Positions 18,501 to 25,273 of a DNA stretch of 29,440 nucleotides are shown piece after piece. The notes under the pieces are model-generated. The model saw only the letters and a program-made list of their open reading frames with translations. It made no database searches and was not told where the DNA came from. Source of the stretch: CAWUKT01 sp963923035 (GTDB lineage Bacteria > Bacteroidota > Bacteroidia > J057 > JADKCL01); contig CAWUKT010000089.1 in the NCBI GenBank assembly GCA_963923035.1, positions 1 through 29,440 of the forward strand. Reading direction: 5' to 3'. The position numbers and the translations under genes are program-made. Positions within the stretch are counted from its first letter, which is position 1; every line of letters starts with the position of its first letter.

Positions 18501-18547
18501 AGCAAGGCGACCTCAACAACTACACCCGCAAATCGGAGTGGGAATAA
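15518..18547 (+). CDS. 1009-aa leader-bearing protein of unknown function
   Basis: A large protein, function not recognised. Residues 1-75 form a leader: QLKDNRPEVQQHKRIQAA, ANSSPQVSAIAQLQTAAN and a terminal PVQR. The 'NRPE…Q..(I/L)Q..AN.SPQ…QLQ' pattern is one I associate with leaders of Bacteroidota DUF4157/eCIS-linked proteins, but no DUF4157 domain follows. After a Thr-rich linker (about 83-92), residues about 120-480 are mostly helical and charged, with coiled-coil-like stretches. From about 490 on, Gly-rich alternating strands recur (NLGVNFSLGVGKGSEIKIGG, GSIEASALGIGVSGSYEK, GTVGAASVGVEAGVSKGTS), suggesting beta-barrel or pore-like sheets. No catalytic motif is clear. A pore-forming or structural effector is an inference only. 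A strong terminator follows. Confidence 0.85.
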   Translation: MKANEKQVSPNSSQPVHQRLEMNPETEGGAQLKDNRPEVQQHKRIQAAANSSPQVSAIAQLQTAANQSQQTPVQRETGDETESVGSTTTTTTGTGAIPAHSGDTGPDPTVDEDGYSHASSIDPELGADSAQLTGFRATFVQANQQLQLAEQDAATLNLVLQAIHREYGQWFSNANTGADAAAKAAQFTELENDLIGGVPSGGKFWCVVAGMETAKQDMAILLAGIRADFEGIASHFQSALSAVQESPSTGMTYAEGLMEYSMGRVEEMLDERHRTLILKSEAEALLESGRTKFGGKTATAPVVMDKDYIAEARAAQGSTDPSISLHQNDGPALAMKALKSAMVEYVEATREKEELRSEFGVSKLKKVSKATKREDPGVEGRIAEARRKKAQAKEKFKSVRTAVDAMLSEGLAPEVAAEIAEIDRTYLGVTAEEADGHLDHVEADRLGKKDKAKTLGKVTDQLIISEANYARLRRSIEPIASAGVGAKTFAMNLGVNFSLGVGKGSEIKIGGGIKYSGSTNIQDDRRLRVTHSFGVYGSGSAELAGVVGTGIGAELMRGKTEVFMDADHWASTMAYRFSQITKEIKTLDDTQKLVEEELGPEDSERVLATSRLAEDGVTNVKSTALSGSIEASALGIGVSGSYEKKWMEFSKAGEDKKKQATQTTKSASLSIGNGSVTVTRTIIDGHANPDNDGQYWNIGLSMEGKASASFTAFTEESGDPEYGEWEQRIRSILGTDPSPTSGDSPSFTTAEQSMASSVKSAHSDGHFGDIVKALTDYLGAEVLKIEASMPASFDATVGLSGSKSCSVQWNWVKSDSGKNELQYRRFDKGGSRGISGSVPVGTVGAASVGVEAGVSKGTSTMISETLGTDTLTYFLTVFNGLNPRTLRDRRVGKDSTPDQWSVYCDKHRKQVWMLLCKMGAQEGGGYAELQAAMRASEGMATDSDAEVVSKAAATREAAQALLDATQAQLATADPSTMDASKYAIVKAALTNYFAKQGDLNNYTRKSEWE

Positions 18548-18569
18548 GGGGTTGATCCTACGAATACCC

Positions 18570-18600
18570 ACGGCGGTCTCGAAAGGGGCCGCCGTTTTTT
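18570..18600 (+). terminator. Terminator of the 1009-aa gene
   Basis: 18570-18580 pairs with 18585-18595 as an 11-bp stem (with G·T pairs) capped by a GAAA tetraloop and followed by TTTTTT. It lies 23 bases after the stop codon and is a textbook rho-independent terminator. Confidence 0.9.
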
Positions 18601-18832
18601 CATTTTTGACGCCCCCTTTACACTCAGAATCCTTCCCCTAAACTGAGCAATATTTGCCCCCGACCCATGAAATTATAATGGCACTTTAGTTTCGCCGGCC
18701 AAGCAACCAAATATCTCTACCGCATTGTTGGAATGGGTCTCCCATCCTGAATTTTTACTGGATTTTTTCTTTCCCTACCCGCTGCAAACGGGTATCAGGG
18801 AATTTGTACGCCATTTTTAACTCACGAACGTT

Positions 18833-20188
18833 ATGAAAAGCAAAGTTCAAGTTCTGTTCTTTTGCCTGGTCGGATTATGTCTTTTTCCGGGCACCCTCTC
18901 GGCCCAATGCCGGGATGCCTTTCCCTTCCACCCCCACTTTGAAAGCGGCCTTTTCTTCTGGGACAATACTTCTGACGACGACTTTGATTGGGTGCGCCAA
19001 TCGGGCGGCACACCCACGGCGAATACCGGTCCGGCGAGCGCCCATACCGGGAGCTATTATGCCTACGCCGAAGCCACGGGCAATCCCAATTCAGAAGCCC
19101 TATTGACCTCGGATTGCATTGATTTTTCCCTGTTTGAGCATGGTTTCCTGAGTTTTCGCTACCACATGCAGGGGAGTGACATCGGTTCTCTGTCCGTTGA
19201 TTTGCGGATCGTGGGAGAATCGACCTGGACGTCCCTTTTCTCTGTGAGTGGGGATCAGGGCGGCCAATGGATCTACAAAAAGATCGATTTGTCGGATTAT
19301 GACCGCTCGGTCATTCAGTTGCGGTTCCAGGCCAATACCGGTGCGGGCGACGCGGGCGACATCGCCATTGATGGGTGCTACCTGTACGCGGAGAAGATTT
19401 GTGTGGGCCCCTTGTTGAGTGAAGAGGGGCAGGGCTTCGAAAATGGGCTGGGGCAATGGGTCTCTCAAAGTCCGGGCGATTGGTTCCAGGCCTACAATTA
19501 CGATGCCGAGGAAGGTCCGGCGGGAGGTTGTCAGGGGCTCCAATTCGCGAAGTTGGAAACGCCATCCAGCGCCTCCGCCCAGAACTATGGTGTTCTGACG
19601 GGCCCCTGCGTCGACATTACCAATGCGTTGATTGCCGAGGCTTCCTTCTGCTATTATATCAATCGGATCAATTCCGGATCTGCTTCCCAGGGCCAATTGG
19701 ATATCGATGTCAGCACGGACGACGGGGCCACCTGGATTCCGCGATTGACTTTGAATGGAGAAAGTGGGAGCTGGCAAACGGCCTCGATCGACCTCTCGGC
19801 GTATGTGGGCAGTGCTGTGCGCGTCCGTTTCCGCGGCCAAATCAACGGCAATGGCATCCTGGGCATCGACAATGTCCTGATCCACGGCGGCACGGCTAAA
19901 CGGCTGGGGAATTCGCTTGGGGGGCAGGCGGAGATGGCATTTTCCCTTTATCCCAACCCTGCTCTCACCTCGGCGACACTCCAATGGAATCAACCGCAGA
20001 CTGCTCCGCGTACCCTGAAACTGGTCTCGCTGACGGGCCAGGTGCTTCAACACGCCTCTTTTGATGCGGAGGAAGGGCCCAACGAATGGAAGCTCGACCT
20101 GACCGGGGTGGCCAATGGGCTGTACCTGGTGCTTCTGGAGGGGGAAAACCGAACCCTGCGCCAACGCTTGCAAGTGGGCGCCCGCTAA
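18833..20188 (+). CDS. MAM-domain T9SS surface protein (copy 1)
   Basis: A 451-aa exported protein. A signal peptide (residues 1-24, ending LSAQ) precedes a MAM-like adhesion module (about 28-185: FESGLFFWDN, DDDFDWVRQSGGTP, TGSYYAYAEATG, LSFRYHMQG, IAIDGCYLY). A second, diverged module follows (about 195-355: FENGLGQW, QGLQFAKLE, SFCYYINRI, VRVRFRGQI, LGIDNVLIHG). The C-terminal about 80 residues (FSLYPNPALTSATL, LVSLTGQVLQ, GLYLVLLEGENR) are a type A T9SS sorting domain. It is predicted to be a surface or secreted adhesin or binding protein; MAM modules are protein-interaction domains. It is followed after 196 bases by a close paralogue, indicating tandem duplication. Confidence 0.92.
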   Translation: MKSKVQVLFFCLVGLCLFPGTLSAQCRDAFPFHPHFESGLFFWDNTSDDDFDWVRQSGGTPTANTGPASAHTGSYYAYAEATGNPNSEALLTSDCIDFSLFEHGFLSFRYHMQGSDIGSLSVDLRIVGESTWTSLFSVSGDQGGQWIYKKIDLSDYDRSVIQLRFQANTGAGDAGDIAIDGCYLYAEKICVGPLLSEEGQGFENGLGQWVSQSPGDWFQAYNYDAEEGPAGGCQGLQFAKLETPSSASAQNYGVLTGPCVDITNALIAEASFCYYINRINSGSASQGQLDIDVSTDDGATWIPRLTLNGESGSWQTASIDLSAYVGSAVRVRFRGQINGNGILGIDNVLIHGGTAKRLGNSLGGQAEMAFSLYPNPALTSATLQWNQPQTAPRTLKLVSLTGQVLQHASFDAEEGPNEWKLDLTGVANGLYLVLLEGENRTLRQRLQVGAR

Positions 20189-20384
20189 AAAATCACGTGA
20201 ACATGTGCTTCCTGACCGGGACTTGTCCTGGTCCTGCCGGGGTCGCTTCCATTGCGTCCTTCGCTCTCTCCATGCCCCGCCTTGGCCGGCGTTGGGGTGG
20301 GAGGTGGAAGCCCCCGGCGAATGATTTTCCTTTTTTCGAGGCCCCAATGGCCTCACTCCGATCACTTTCAAATTTCAATTTTCC

Positions 20385-21746
20385 ATGAAAACGAACGTCA
20401 TTTTTATTTTCAGCTGCCTCCTGTTTCTCGGAGTCAGCACTTCCCTGACGGCTCAGACGAGCTGCCGGGAGAACTTTCCGGTCTTCGCCCATTTTGAAAC
20501 GGGCTTTTTCTTCTGGGACAATGTTTCCGGCGATGACTTTGATTGGATTCGCCAATCGGGCAGCACGCCGACGACTGGAACGGGACCGGATGCCGCTGCC
20601 GCCGGGCAATATTATGCCTATGTCGAAGCGACGGGCCATCTTTTTCAGGAGGAAGCGATTCTGGAAAGTCCCTGTTTGGATTTGAGGGGGAAAAACAATG
20701 CCTATCTGGGATTCCGTTACCTTGCCAAGGGGGCGGACATCGGGCAATTGTATGTCGAGGCGAAGGAAGAGGGGACGTCCACGTGGCAGTCGCTGTGGTC
20801 GATCGATGGTGCGCAGGGCAATGACTGGAATTACCAGCGGGTCGATTTGGATGGCTGGGAAGGTAAGCGCCTGCGTTTGCGGTTCCGGGCCAATACGGGG
20901 CCGAATTTGGGAGATTTAGGCGACATCGCCATTGACGCGCCCTATCTCTACGCCGACGAGCAGCCGACGGTTTGTTCGGGTCCGGTCTATACGGGCCTCA
21001 GCGAGGGTTTTGAGGGCACGGCTCCCGGCTGGTCCACCACCGGCGATTGGGTCCAAAGCCTGGCCGTGGACGGATTTACGGGTCCTTTTAGCAGTTGTGA
21101 GGGCGCTCAGAACATGCGCATCTCCCCTGCCAGCAGCAACAGCACGAACAGCGGGACCCTGAATGGTCCCTGTGTCACCCTGGACAATCCTTTGACGGCC
21201 CAGGTGGTCTTTTGCTCGTTTTTCGAGCGCGTCACCACGGCCACGGGCGGCCAGGGCCACCTCTACGTCGACGTCAGCACGAACGACGGGAGCACGTGGA
21301 CCCAGGTATTCGCCCGGACGACGGAAAGCAGCGTTTGGGAGACGCACAGCATCTCGCTGACGGATTACGTGAACCAGAACGTGCGGGTCCGCTTCCGCGG
21401 CGAGGTGGGCGACAACAATTTCCTCTGTGTCGACCACGTTCGGATGGGCAGCACGGGCAAAACGGGACCGCTCGCCACCGACGGTGAATTCCCGTGGCAG
21501 GTCAGCATCTCTCCCCAGCCGGCTTCCCGCCAGATGCGGATTGATTGGGGGGCACTCCAAGACCATCCGGTCCAGGTCGATTTGTACAATCTCCAAGGGC
21601 AATTGCTCCGTTCGGATGTGGTCCTGCCGACTTCGGGCCGCTCAGCGGCGGCCTTGTCGGTGGCGACCTTGCCGGCGGGCAGCTATGTCCTGCGGCTGGT
21701 GTCCGGGGAACAGGCCCACCGTCAGGTGGTGCAGGTGATCGATTGA
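20385..21746 (+). CDS. MAM-domain T9SS surface protein (copy 2)
   Basis: A 453-aa paralogue of the gene immediately upstream, with the same layout: a signal peptide (about 1-23, ending SLTAQ), a first MAM module (FETGFFFWDN, DDFDWIRQSGSTP, QYYAYVEATG, LGFRYLAKGADIG, IAIDAPYLY), a second MAM-like module (FEGTAPGW, QNMRISPAS, VFCSFFERV, VRVRFRGEV, FLCVDHVRMG) and a T9SS sorting domain (VSISPQPASRQM, LYNLQGQLLR, AGSYVLRLVSGE). Identity is highest in the first MAM module and lower in the second and the tail, as expected for an old tandem duplication. It is probably exported and displayed with its paralogue. A GC-rich terminator follows. Confidence 0.92.
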   Translation: MKTNVIFIFSCLLFLGVSTSLTAQTSCRENFPVFAHFETGFFFWDNVSGDDFDWIRQSGSTPTTGTGPDAAAAGQYYAYVEATGHLFQEEAILESPCLDLRGKNNAYLGFRYLAKGADIGQLYVEAKEEGTSTWQSLWSIDGAQGNDWNYQRVDLDGWEGKRLRLRFRANTGPNLGDLGDIAIDAPYLYADEQPTVCSGPVYTGLSEGFEGTAPGWSTTGDWVQSLAVDGFTGPFSSCEGAQNMRISPASSNSTNSGTLNGPCVTLDNPLTAQVVFCSFFERVTTATGGQGHLYVDVSTNDGSTWTQVFARTTESSVWETHSISLTDYVNQNVRVRFRGEVGDNNFLCVDHVRMGSTGKTGPLATDGEFPWQVSISPQPASRQMRIDWGALQDHPVQVDLYNLQGQLLRSDVVLPTSGRSAAALSVATLPAGSYVLRLVSGEQAHRQVVQVID

Positions 21747-21760
21747 TCGACGGGTTTTTC

Positions 21761-21800
21761 GGGGCCAGGGCTGGATGGGCGCTGGCCCCACTATTTTTTT
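21761..21800 (+). terminator. Terminator after the second MAM gene
   Basis: 21761-21768 (GGGGCCAG) pairs perfectly with 21782-21789, followed by a T-run at 21794-21800. A second, overlapping inverted repeat (CCCAC with GTGGG around a T-run and an A-run) continues to about 21813 and could act in the other direction too. Confidence 0.8.
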
Positions 21801-21821
21801 GAAAAAAAGTGGGTGGAGGTA

Positions 21822-21853
21822 TTGCGGAATTGCGGGCGTCGGGTGTATATTTG
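21822..21853 (+). promoter_or_regulatory. Promoter of tRNA-Asn
   Basis: TATATTTG at 21846-21853 matches the Bacteroidota -7 consensus exactly, with a TTG at 21822-21824 as a possible -33 element (21-base spacer). It lies 29 bases before the tRNA and well placed to drive it. Confidence 0.6.
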
Positions 21854-21882
21854 CACTCCCCAAATACAATTGGGGAACATAT

Positions 21883-21956
21883 TCCTCCTTAGCTCAGTTG
21901 GTTAGAGCGGTTGACTGTTAATCAATAGGTCCTTGGTTCGAGTCCAAGAGGGGGAG
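21883..21956 (+). tRNA. tRNA-Asn (anticodon GUU)
   Basis: A full cloverleaf can be drawn by hand. The acceptor stem is 21883-21889 with 21949-21955 (one T·G pair), and the D arm begins with GCTC at 21892. The anticodon stem flanks the loop CTGTTAA, with the GTT anticodon at 21917-21919. The T arm is CTTGG-TTCGAGT-CCAAG, and the discriminator base is G21956. CCA is not encoded. The 3' half is overlapped on the other strand by the end of a serine recombinase gene, so this tRNA is very likely the attachment site of the neighbouring element. Confidence 0.95.
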
Positions 21957-23511
21957 CCCAGTTGGACAACTCAGAAAAATCTTCCGGGTTGTCCAATTTT
22001 TTTTGCTCAAAATTGGCCTTTAAACTACCGAAAACACGGAAAACCTCCGACACCAAAAATGTTCGACAGTTGTCATTCTCCTTGTCGAAATGAATGCCTT
22101 CCGGGAAGACCATTTTCTGTATCCTTTGCTTGTCCTTGAAGTCGCCTTTATCCCACAATACGGGCAAATTCGCAGCAAAATCCACTCCCTCAGCGATAAA
22201 GGATTCTATGTTCGACACTTTGTTTTTGGCTGATTCGATTTCCAGCAGAATTCTGGTGCGATCTTCGTCCAATTTGGGTCTGTGCTTTTTGTAGAGTTCA
22301 GCCGGGATCTCTTCCCACATAAAACGCTCTTCGATACGGTTGATCTTCTTGTCCAACTCTACCAGAGAGCGTTGCAATGATTCCAACTCCGCAAACTGAC
22401 TGTCCTCATGCTCAACCAGCAATGCTTCAAGGGCTTGCTTGACCACATCGATCAAGGCGTTCGGAAGAGCATACTTGCGAAGTTCAGCCCTGAAGAGCTC
22501 ATGAAGGTCGTCAGCCCGCTTGTTGCAGGAACAACCCACCGTGCAGCACTTGTAATACCAAATACCGCGAGCCTTGGCGTGGTAGCCGCGTAACTTCTGC
22601 CCGCATTTGATGCACTTCATAAAGCGCTTGAGAGGCACTTCTATATTGTCTGGGGAAACCTTGTATCCGCGCGGGATATGGTGCTTCACATCGTTTGCTT
22701 TGAGGAATAGATCCTGTGTGATCAATGGCTTCCAGTTTCCGGGAAGGATTTCCCCCTCCAGCAAGGAATGGGAGATCAGACCGCAATAGGTCGGGTTCTG
22801 AAGGACAAAGGACAAGGTCTGTTTGGAAATACTCCAGCCCCGCTTCCTGAGGCGTACCCGAATCTCTTCATTTGAGATGCCTTCACGTGCTTTCCATTTG
22901 AATATGTTCTTAATGTGAATGGCCTTCTTGTCGGGCACCAACACCTTATTCTCGAATTTGTAACCGTGGGGAGCCCTACCGCAATAACCGCCTTGCCTCA
23001 TCTTCGCAATCATGCCAGCAATGGTGCGCTCTCGCTTCATCTGGTTGTCAATGTGGGAATAGATAAGGCTCATGCTCTGCATCATCTTTCCGGCTGCGGT
23101 ATCTGTATCGGCGGGTTGAGTGGCTGCATGAACCGTGATACCCTTATCTCGTAAGCGGTCAATGATGGCGATGGCGGGGCCACCGGTGCGAGAGAAGCGG
23201 GAAAGGTCATATACAATCACATCGGTGATGGATCGCCGCCGATTGAGGTAGGTCAGCATCGATTTGAATTCTTTCCGTTCATCATCGCTCTTGGCCGATT
23301 CATAGGTGCCGCCAAATTCCATCTCAACCTTGATCTCATTTCGCAGCGCAAAGGCGCGGCATTCTCGGAGTTGGGTATCGAGGCTTGTATTCCCCAATTG
23401 TTCATAGGACGAAACCCGGGTATAAATCACCCCAAGGCGCCTTGTAACCGTCGAATTGGACTTCTTGCCTTTGGCGAATTGAGAGAGCAGGTTTTGCTTG
23501 GCTGTTTTCAT
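21922..23511 (-). CDS. Large serine recombinase (integrase) at tRNA-Asn
   Basis: A 529-aa site-specific recombinase. Residues about 25-165 form the resolvase catalytic domain, with YTRVSSYEQ (Arg32, nucleophile Ser34), DVIVYDLSRFSRTGG and the long E-helix region. A Recombinase domain follows (about 185-290: GGYCGRAPHGYKF, ILQNPTYCGL-like segment). A zinc ribbon (CIKCGQKL…YYKCCTVGC) comes next, then a coiled coil (about 390-430). This is the standard large-serine-integrase layout. Its last codons (APPLGLEPRTY) are the reverse complement of the tRNA-Asn 3' half, so the native C-terminus may end earlier and the tail reflects the integration site. It likely moves the element to its right. No second attachment site is visible. 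Confidence 0.9.
   Translation of the reverse strand: MKTAKQNLLSQFAKGKKSNSTVTRRLGVIYTRVSSYEQLGNTSLDTQLRECRAFALRNEIKVEMEFGGTYESAKSDDERKEFKSMLTYLNRRRSITDVIVYDLSRFSRTGGPAIAIIDRLRDKGITVHAATQPADTDTAAGKMMQSMSLIYSHIDNQMKRERTIAGMIAKMRQGGYCGRAPHGYKFENKVLVPDKKAIHIKNIFKWKAREGISNEEIRVRLRKRGWSISKQTLSFVLQNPTYCGLISHSLLEGEILPGNWKPLITQDLFLKANDVKHHIPRGYKVSPDNIEVPLKRFMKCIKCGQKLRGYHAKARGIWYYKCCTVGCSCNKRADDLHELFRAELRKYALPNALIDVVKQALEALLVEHEDSQFAELESLQRSLVELDKKINRIEERFMWEEIPAELYKKHRPKLDEDRTRILLEIESAKNKVSNIESFIAEGVDFAANLPVLWDKGDFKDKQRIQKMVFPEGIHFDKENDNCRTFLVSEVFRVFGSLKANFEQKKLDNPEDFSELSNWAPPLGLEPRTY
21962..22004 (+). terminator. Terminator of tRNA-Asn inside the recombinase gene
   Basis: TTGGACAAC (21962-21970) and its exact complement GTTGTCCAA (21988-21996) are followed by eight T's (21997-22004). 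It reads with the tRNA and lies 5 bases past its end, within the 3' coding end of the opposite-strand recombinase. Confidence 0.75.
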
Positions 23512-23606
23512 TTGATGCTTTTTTAAGGTTCCACAAACGAAAGATCCAGCCCAGGAACGTTTTCCCGGCCTGGATCAAAAGTCACGTACTGAAAAACATG
23601 CAGGAA

Positions 23607-23783
23607 CTACGCCGCAATTCGCCCTTCTTCAGGTTCTTTTCGCTTCACCATGAAATCAAAAACGATACATGCCAATTCATTGACCTGATCGGCCAGTTTC
23701 GCGGCTTTTTCATCTTCAATTTTTGCGAAGAGGGGAATCTTTTTGATGTCTTCCAAGGTCGGTTTGTTCCTTCTGATTTTCAT
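23607..23783 (-). CDS. 58-aa small protein upstream of the recombinase
   Basis: A short frame starting MKIRRNKPTLEDIKKIPLF and ending KEPEEGRIAA. It is charged, without a membrane segment, and predicted to be largely helical (about residues 10-45, KIEDEKAAKLADQVNELACI). It is in the same orientation as the recombinase (95 bases downstream) and the ATPase (50 bases upstream), so it fits one leftward transcript. The size and setting are typical of small accessory or excision-type proteins of mobile elements, but no helix-turn-helix can be asserted and the function is unknown. The plus-strand frame here is its shadow. Confidence 0.6.
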   Translation of the reverse strand: MKIRRNKPTLEDIKKIPLFAKIEDEKAAKLADQVNELACIVFDFMVKRKEPEEGRIAA

Positions 23784-23833
23784 GACTGCACAGATTTTGG
23801 GCGATTTTGCCCGGAATTCCGGGCGATGATTGG

Positions 23834-25273
23834 TTAGTTGAATCGGACTTCGGTTTCTCCCCTGCCGAAGCGACCATTGGCAAAGGCTTTTCCCTTTTTG
23901 ACCTCGATCATCACATCCACTAGGTGGGCGTGTTCTTGCCCTCCCCGGAATTCTCCGTCCTTGCGGGTGTGGTAGATCAAGAGGAAGGTCTTGCCGGGGT
24001 TCTGCTTTTTGAGTTCCCGGATCTCATCAGGTTTGATCTTGCCCTCACTTACGGAATTGATCACTATGAAATCGAAGCGTTCAAGATTATCCGGGATGGC
24101 ATTTCGCACAAAGAAATCAGCGTGGCCAACTTGGAGACGATCGACTTTCTCCTTGAAGGTGGTAAATATGTCTTCTTCCAACTCTACCCAGAGGACATTT
24201 CCGAAGCCCCCACGGACCAGGTAACCAGCAAATTCAAGGACCAATGTACTCTTGCCCATCTTGGGCTTTCCAAATACCATAGCGGAGAATCCCTTGGTTG
24301 GCTGATTGAGCAGGCTTTTCCATTTGCCCTCAAATGCCAATTGTAAGTGGGAGTTGTCGGGGAGTTGGTCGGTTCTCCACTCTGAATCTGAAATGGATGT
24401 TGCGAGAGGATCCGATCCATTCAGGATTCCAATAGGTTCATCCTTCTTGATCCCCAAGACTGACCGGGCCTCGTTTTGCAGCCTTTCCCGGACCTTCAAC
24501 ACCTTATCGCCATCAGCTGAGGCATTCAGCAAGAGGGTTAGGGCTTTTCTCGCCACTGGCTGATATTTAGGTTGGACACGATTGCGCTTCATGCCTTGGT
24601 CGAAATGGTGGCACAGTGTGCGAATTGCTTTTGCGGATCTTCCCTTTCCGATTAGCTTCAAAAACTTCTCCAACAGGATCTCACCAGGGATACGACCGTC
24701 CCAGGAAACAACCTCTTTGAAGTCATTAACGTGAAGGGAATTGATCCGGAGTTCCCGGCTGGCACCACTTTTCATGTCATTGAAAACCGCGATCAACTTA
24801 TTTTGCATGAACATAATGTCCTTGCCAAACGGGTTCTCCTTCTTGATTTTCCGGGTTTGGATGGCTTCCTGAATATCGTCAACGAATGCCCCGATCTGAG
24901 CCTTAGACTTTCGGGTTGCATCAAGAGCCAAATACCGAACGAAGAATTCTCTTTCATACCGATAGGGCCGGCGCTTTCTACCTTTTTTTGCGTTTGTCTT
25001 TCGTCTTGAGGGCTTCTTCTTGGGAGTTCCTGAAAGTGGTTCAATTGAAGGACTATGAACTGGCTCAGTCAATACCTGATTGAGCAAAGCGATATAGGAA
25101 TCTACGGTTTGGGAAATGGTTAGACTCACCTCAGCCCCAGTCCAATCGCCGCCATTCCCAGTAACACGCCGAATGAATTCATCCCCTTGTTCAAGGTCTC
25201 TTCTGAGATCGGGGGCCATACTGGAGAAATCCAACTTCTCCGTTTCGGTGAAATAGTTGTTCCGGGTAATCAT
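23834..25273 (-). CDS. RecA/RadA-like P-loop ATPase of the island
   Basis: A 479-aa ATPase. The N-terminal about 300 residues are helical and basic, with a Lys/Arg-rich stretch (KKKPSRRKTNAKKGRKRRPY) that suggests nucleic-acid binding. The C-terminal about 170 residues form a RecA-type core: Walker A FGKPKMGKSTLVLEF (about 330-345), Walker B RFDFIVINS, then LLIYHTRKDGEFRGGQEHAHLVDVMIEV, recalling the RadA/RepA subgroup. It could be a replication or recombination ATPase, such as a RepA-like helicase, for the element. It overlaps the methyltransferase gene by 4 bases (ATGA) and so is translationally coupled to it. The superfamily is confident; the specific role is inferred. Confidence 0.8.
   Translation of the reverse strand: MITRNNYFTETEKLDFSSMAPDLRRDLEQGDEFIRRVTGNGGDWTGAEVSLTISQTVDSYIALLNQVLTEPVHSPSIEPLSGTPKKKPSRRKTNAKKGRKRRPYRYEREFFVRYLALDATRKSKAQIGAFVDDIQEAIQTRKIKKENPFGKDIMFMQNKLIAVFNDMKSGASRELRINSLHVNDFKEVVSWDGRIPGEILLEKFLKLIGKGRSAKAIRTLCHHFDQGMKRNRVQPKYQPVARKALTLLLNASADGDKVLKVRERLQNEARSVLGIKKDEPIGILNGSDPLATSISDSEWRTDQLPDNSHLQLAFEGKWKSLLNQPTKGFSAMVFGKPKMGKSTLVLEFAGYLVRGGFGNVLWVELEEDIFTTFKEKVDRLQVGHADFFVRNAIPDNLERFDFIVINSVSEGKIKPDEIRELKKQNPGKTFLLIYHTRKDGEFRGGQEHAHLVDVMIEVKKGKAFANGRFGRGETEVRFN

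Noticed and set aside
12508..18547. Toxin-immunity (polymorphic toxin) arrangement
   Set aside because: No small immunity-like gene follows each effector-like gene. The only small gene looks GIY-YIG-like, and each large gene has its own terminator.
17324..18571. 415-codon frame opposite the 1009-aa gene (also 16349-17290 and 15455-16336)
   Set aside because: Antisense shadows of a gene with leader, terminator and coherent codon use.
19100..20371. 423-codon frame opposite the first MAM gene
   Set aside because: Shadow; the plus-strand frame has a signal peptide, MAM motifs and a sorting domain.
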